From positions 1-37,482 of the forward strand of contig DYIV01000013.1 in assembly GCA_020723435.1 (NCBI GenBank): a stretch of DNA of 37,482 nucleotides. The letters are read 5' to 3'. Shown one piece after another: positions 37,193 through 37,482 of this stretch (its first letter is position 1; the number at the start of each line of letters is the position of its first letter). Origin of the DNA: Slackia heliotrinireducens (GTDB lineage: Bacteria; Actinomycetota; Aquicultoria; DYIV01). The notes beneath the pieces were generated by a model. That model was not told the DNA's origin. It saw only the letters and a program-made list of their open reading frames with translations, and made no database searches. The position numbers and the translations under genes were made by a program.

Positions 37193-37482
37193 ATGCCCAA
37201 ACGCGACAGGAGTCTCAGGTCCTCCAAGGCGAAGCTGGCGGCGGCGGTGTTCGCGCTCAACGCTCTCATCATCGCTACGGTCCTGACGTCCACACCGACG
37301 GTTTCTCCGGCCAGTACGTGGATCGTCGCCGCCAACAGGGTGCTGTACTCGGCGAACCTGAAGCGAAGCGGGAGCCTGAGCGAGCTGCACGCGAAGGCCT
37401 CGATGCTGTCGAAGGAGGACTGCATCGCCTGTCACGGCACGATGAAGGGACACAGGCTGGCGCTCCATCGGATCCACCTTAC
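37193..37482 (+). CDS. N-terminal part of a c-type cytochrome (runs off window)
   Basis: TM/signal segment then CIACHGTMKGH; ATG 4 bp after the preceding stop. Confidence 0.75.
   Translation, partial: MPKRDRSLRSSKAKLAAAVFALNALIIATVLTSTPTVSPASTWIVAANRVLYSANLKRSGSLSELHAKASMLSKEDCIACHGTMKGHRLALHRIHL

Overview
The window is a GC-rich bacterial chromosome segment that is almost entirely coding. The lineage looks like an anaerobic actinobacterium or relative; this is inference only. Main blocks: (i) a ferredoxin, a Rieske-type protein, a GT2 glycosyltransferase, a BshC-like protein and an ATC-hydrolase-like protein; (ii) rpoN (sigma-54), a PAS histidine kinase, an NtrC-type activator and an M23 peptidase, with a near-consensus sigma-54 promoter before the peptidase; (iii) a minus-strand Met/Cys cluster (metY-metX-metW-cysK, an atypical radical SAM protein, and a CGS/MGL-type PLP enzyme) behind an apparent attenuator leader; (iv) a small ORF, a thioredoxin-like lipoprotein with an in-frame UGA at the first redox Cys position (a probable selenoprotein) and ccdA, downstream of a second strong sigma-54 promoter; (v) an ECF sigma/anti-sigma fusion; (vi) a large minus-strand respiratory locus (tetraheme cytochrome, Tat/4Fe-4S protein, NrfD and five membrane-anchored multiheme cytochromes, 51 heme motifs in total including CX3CH and CX4CH variants); (vii) divergent copA/csoR with a palindromic operator, copA being interrupted by an in-frame TAA inside its last conserved helix; (viii) a GAF/PAS-SpoIIE phosphatase, a PhoR-like kinase, a 53-aa membrane protein, a split cytochrome b with a zinc-ribbon fusion, and the start of another c-type cytochrome. 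Direct-repeat arrays with 11-bp periodicity (CTTAAY) precede three of the respiratory or membrane transcription units. All family calls come from reading motifs by eye; no database search was run.
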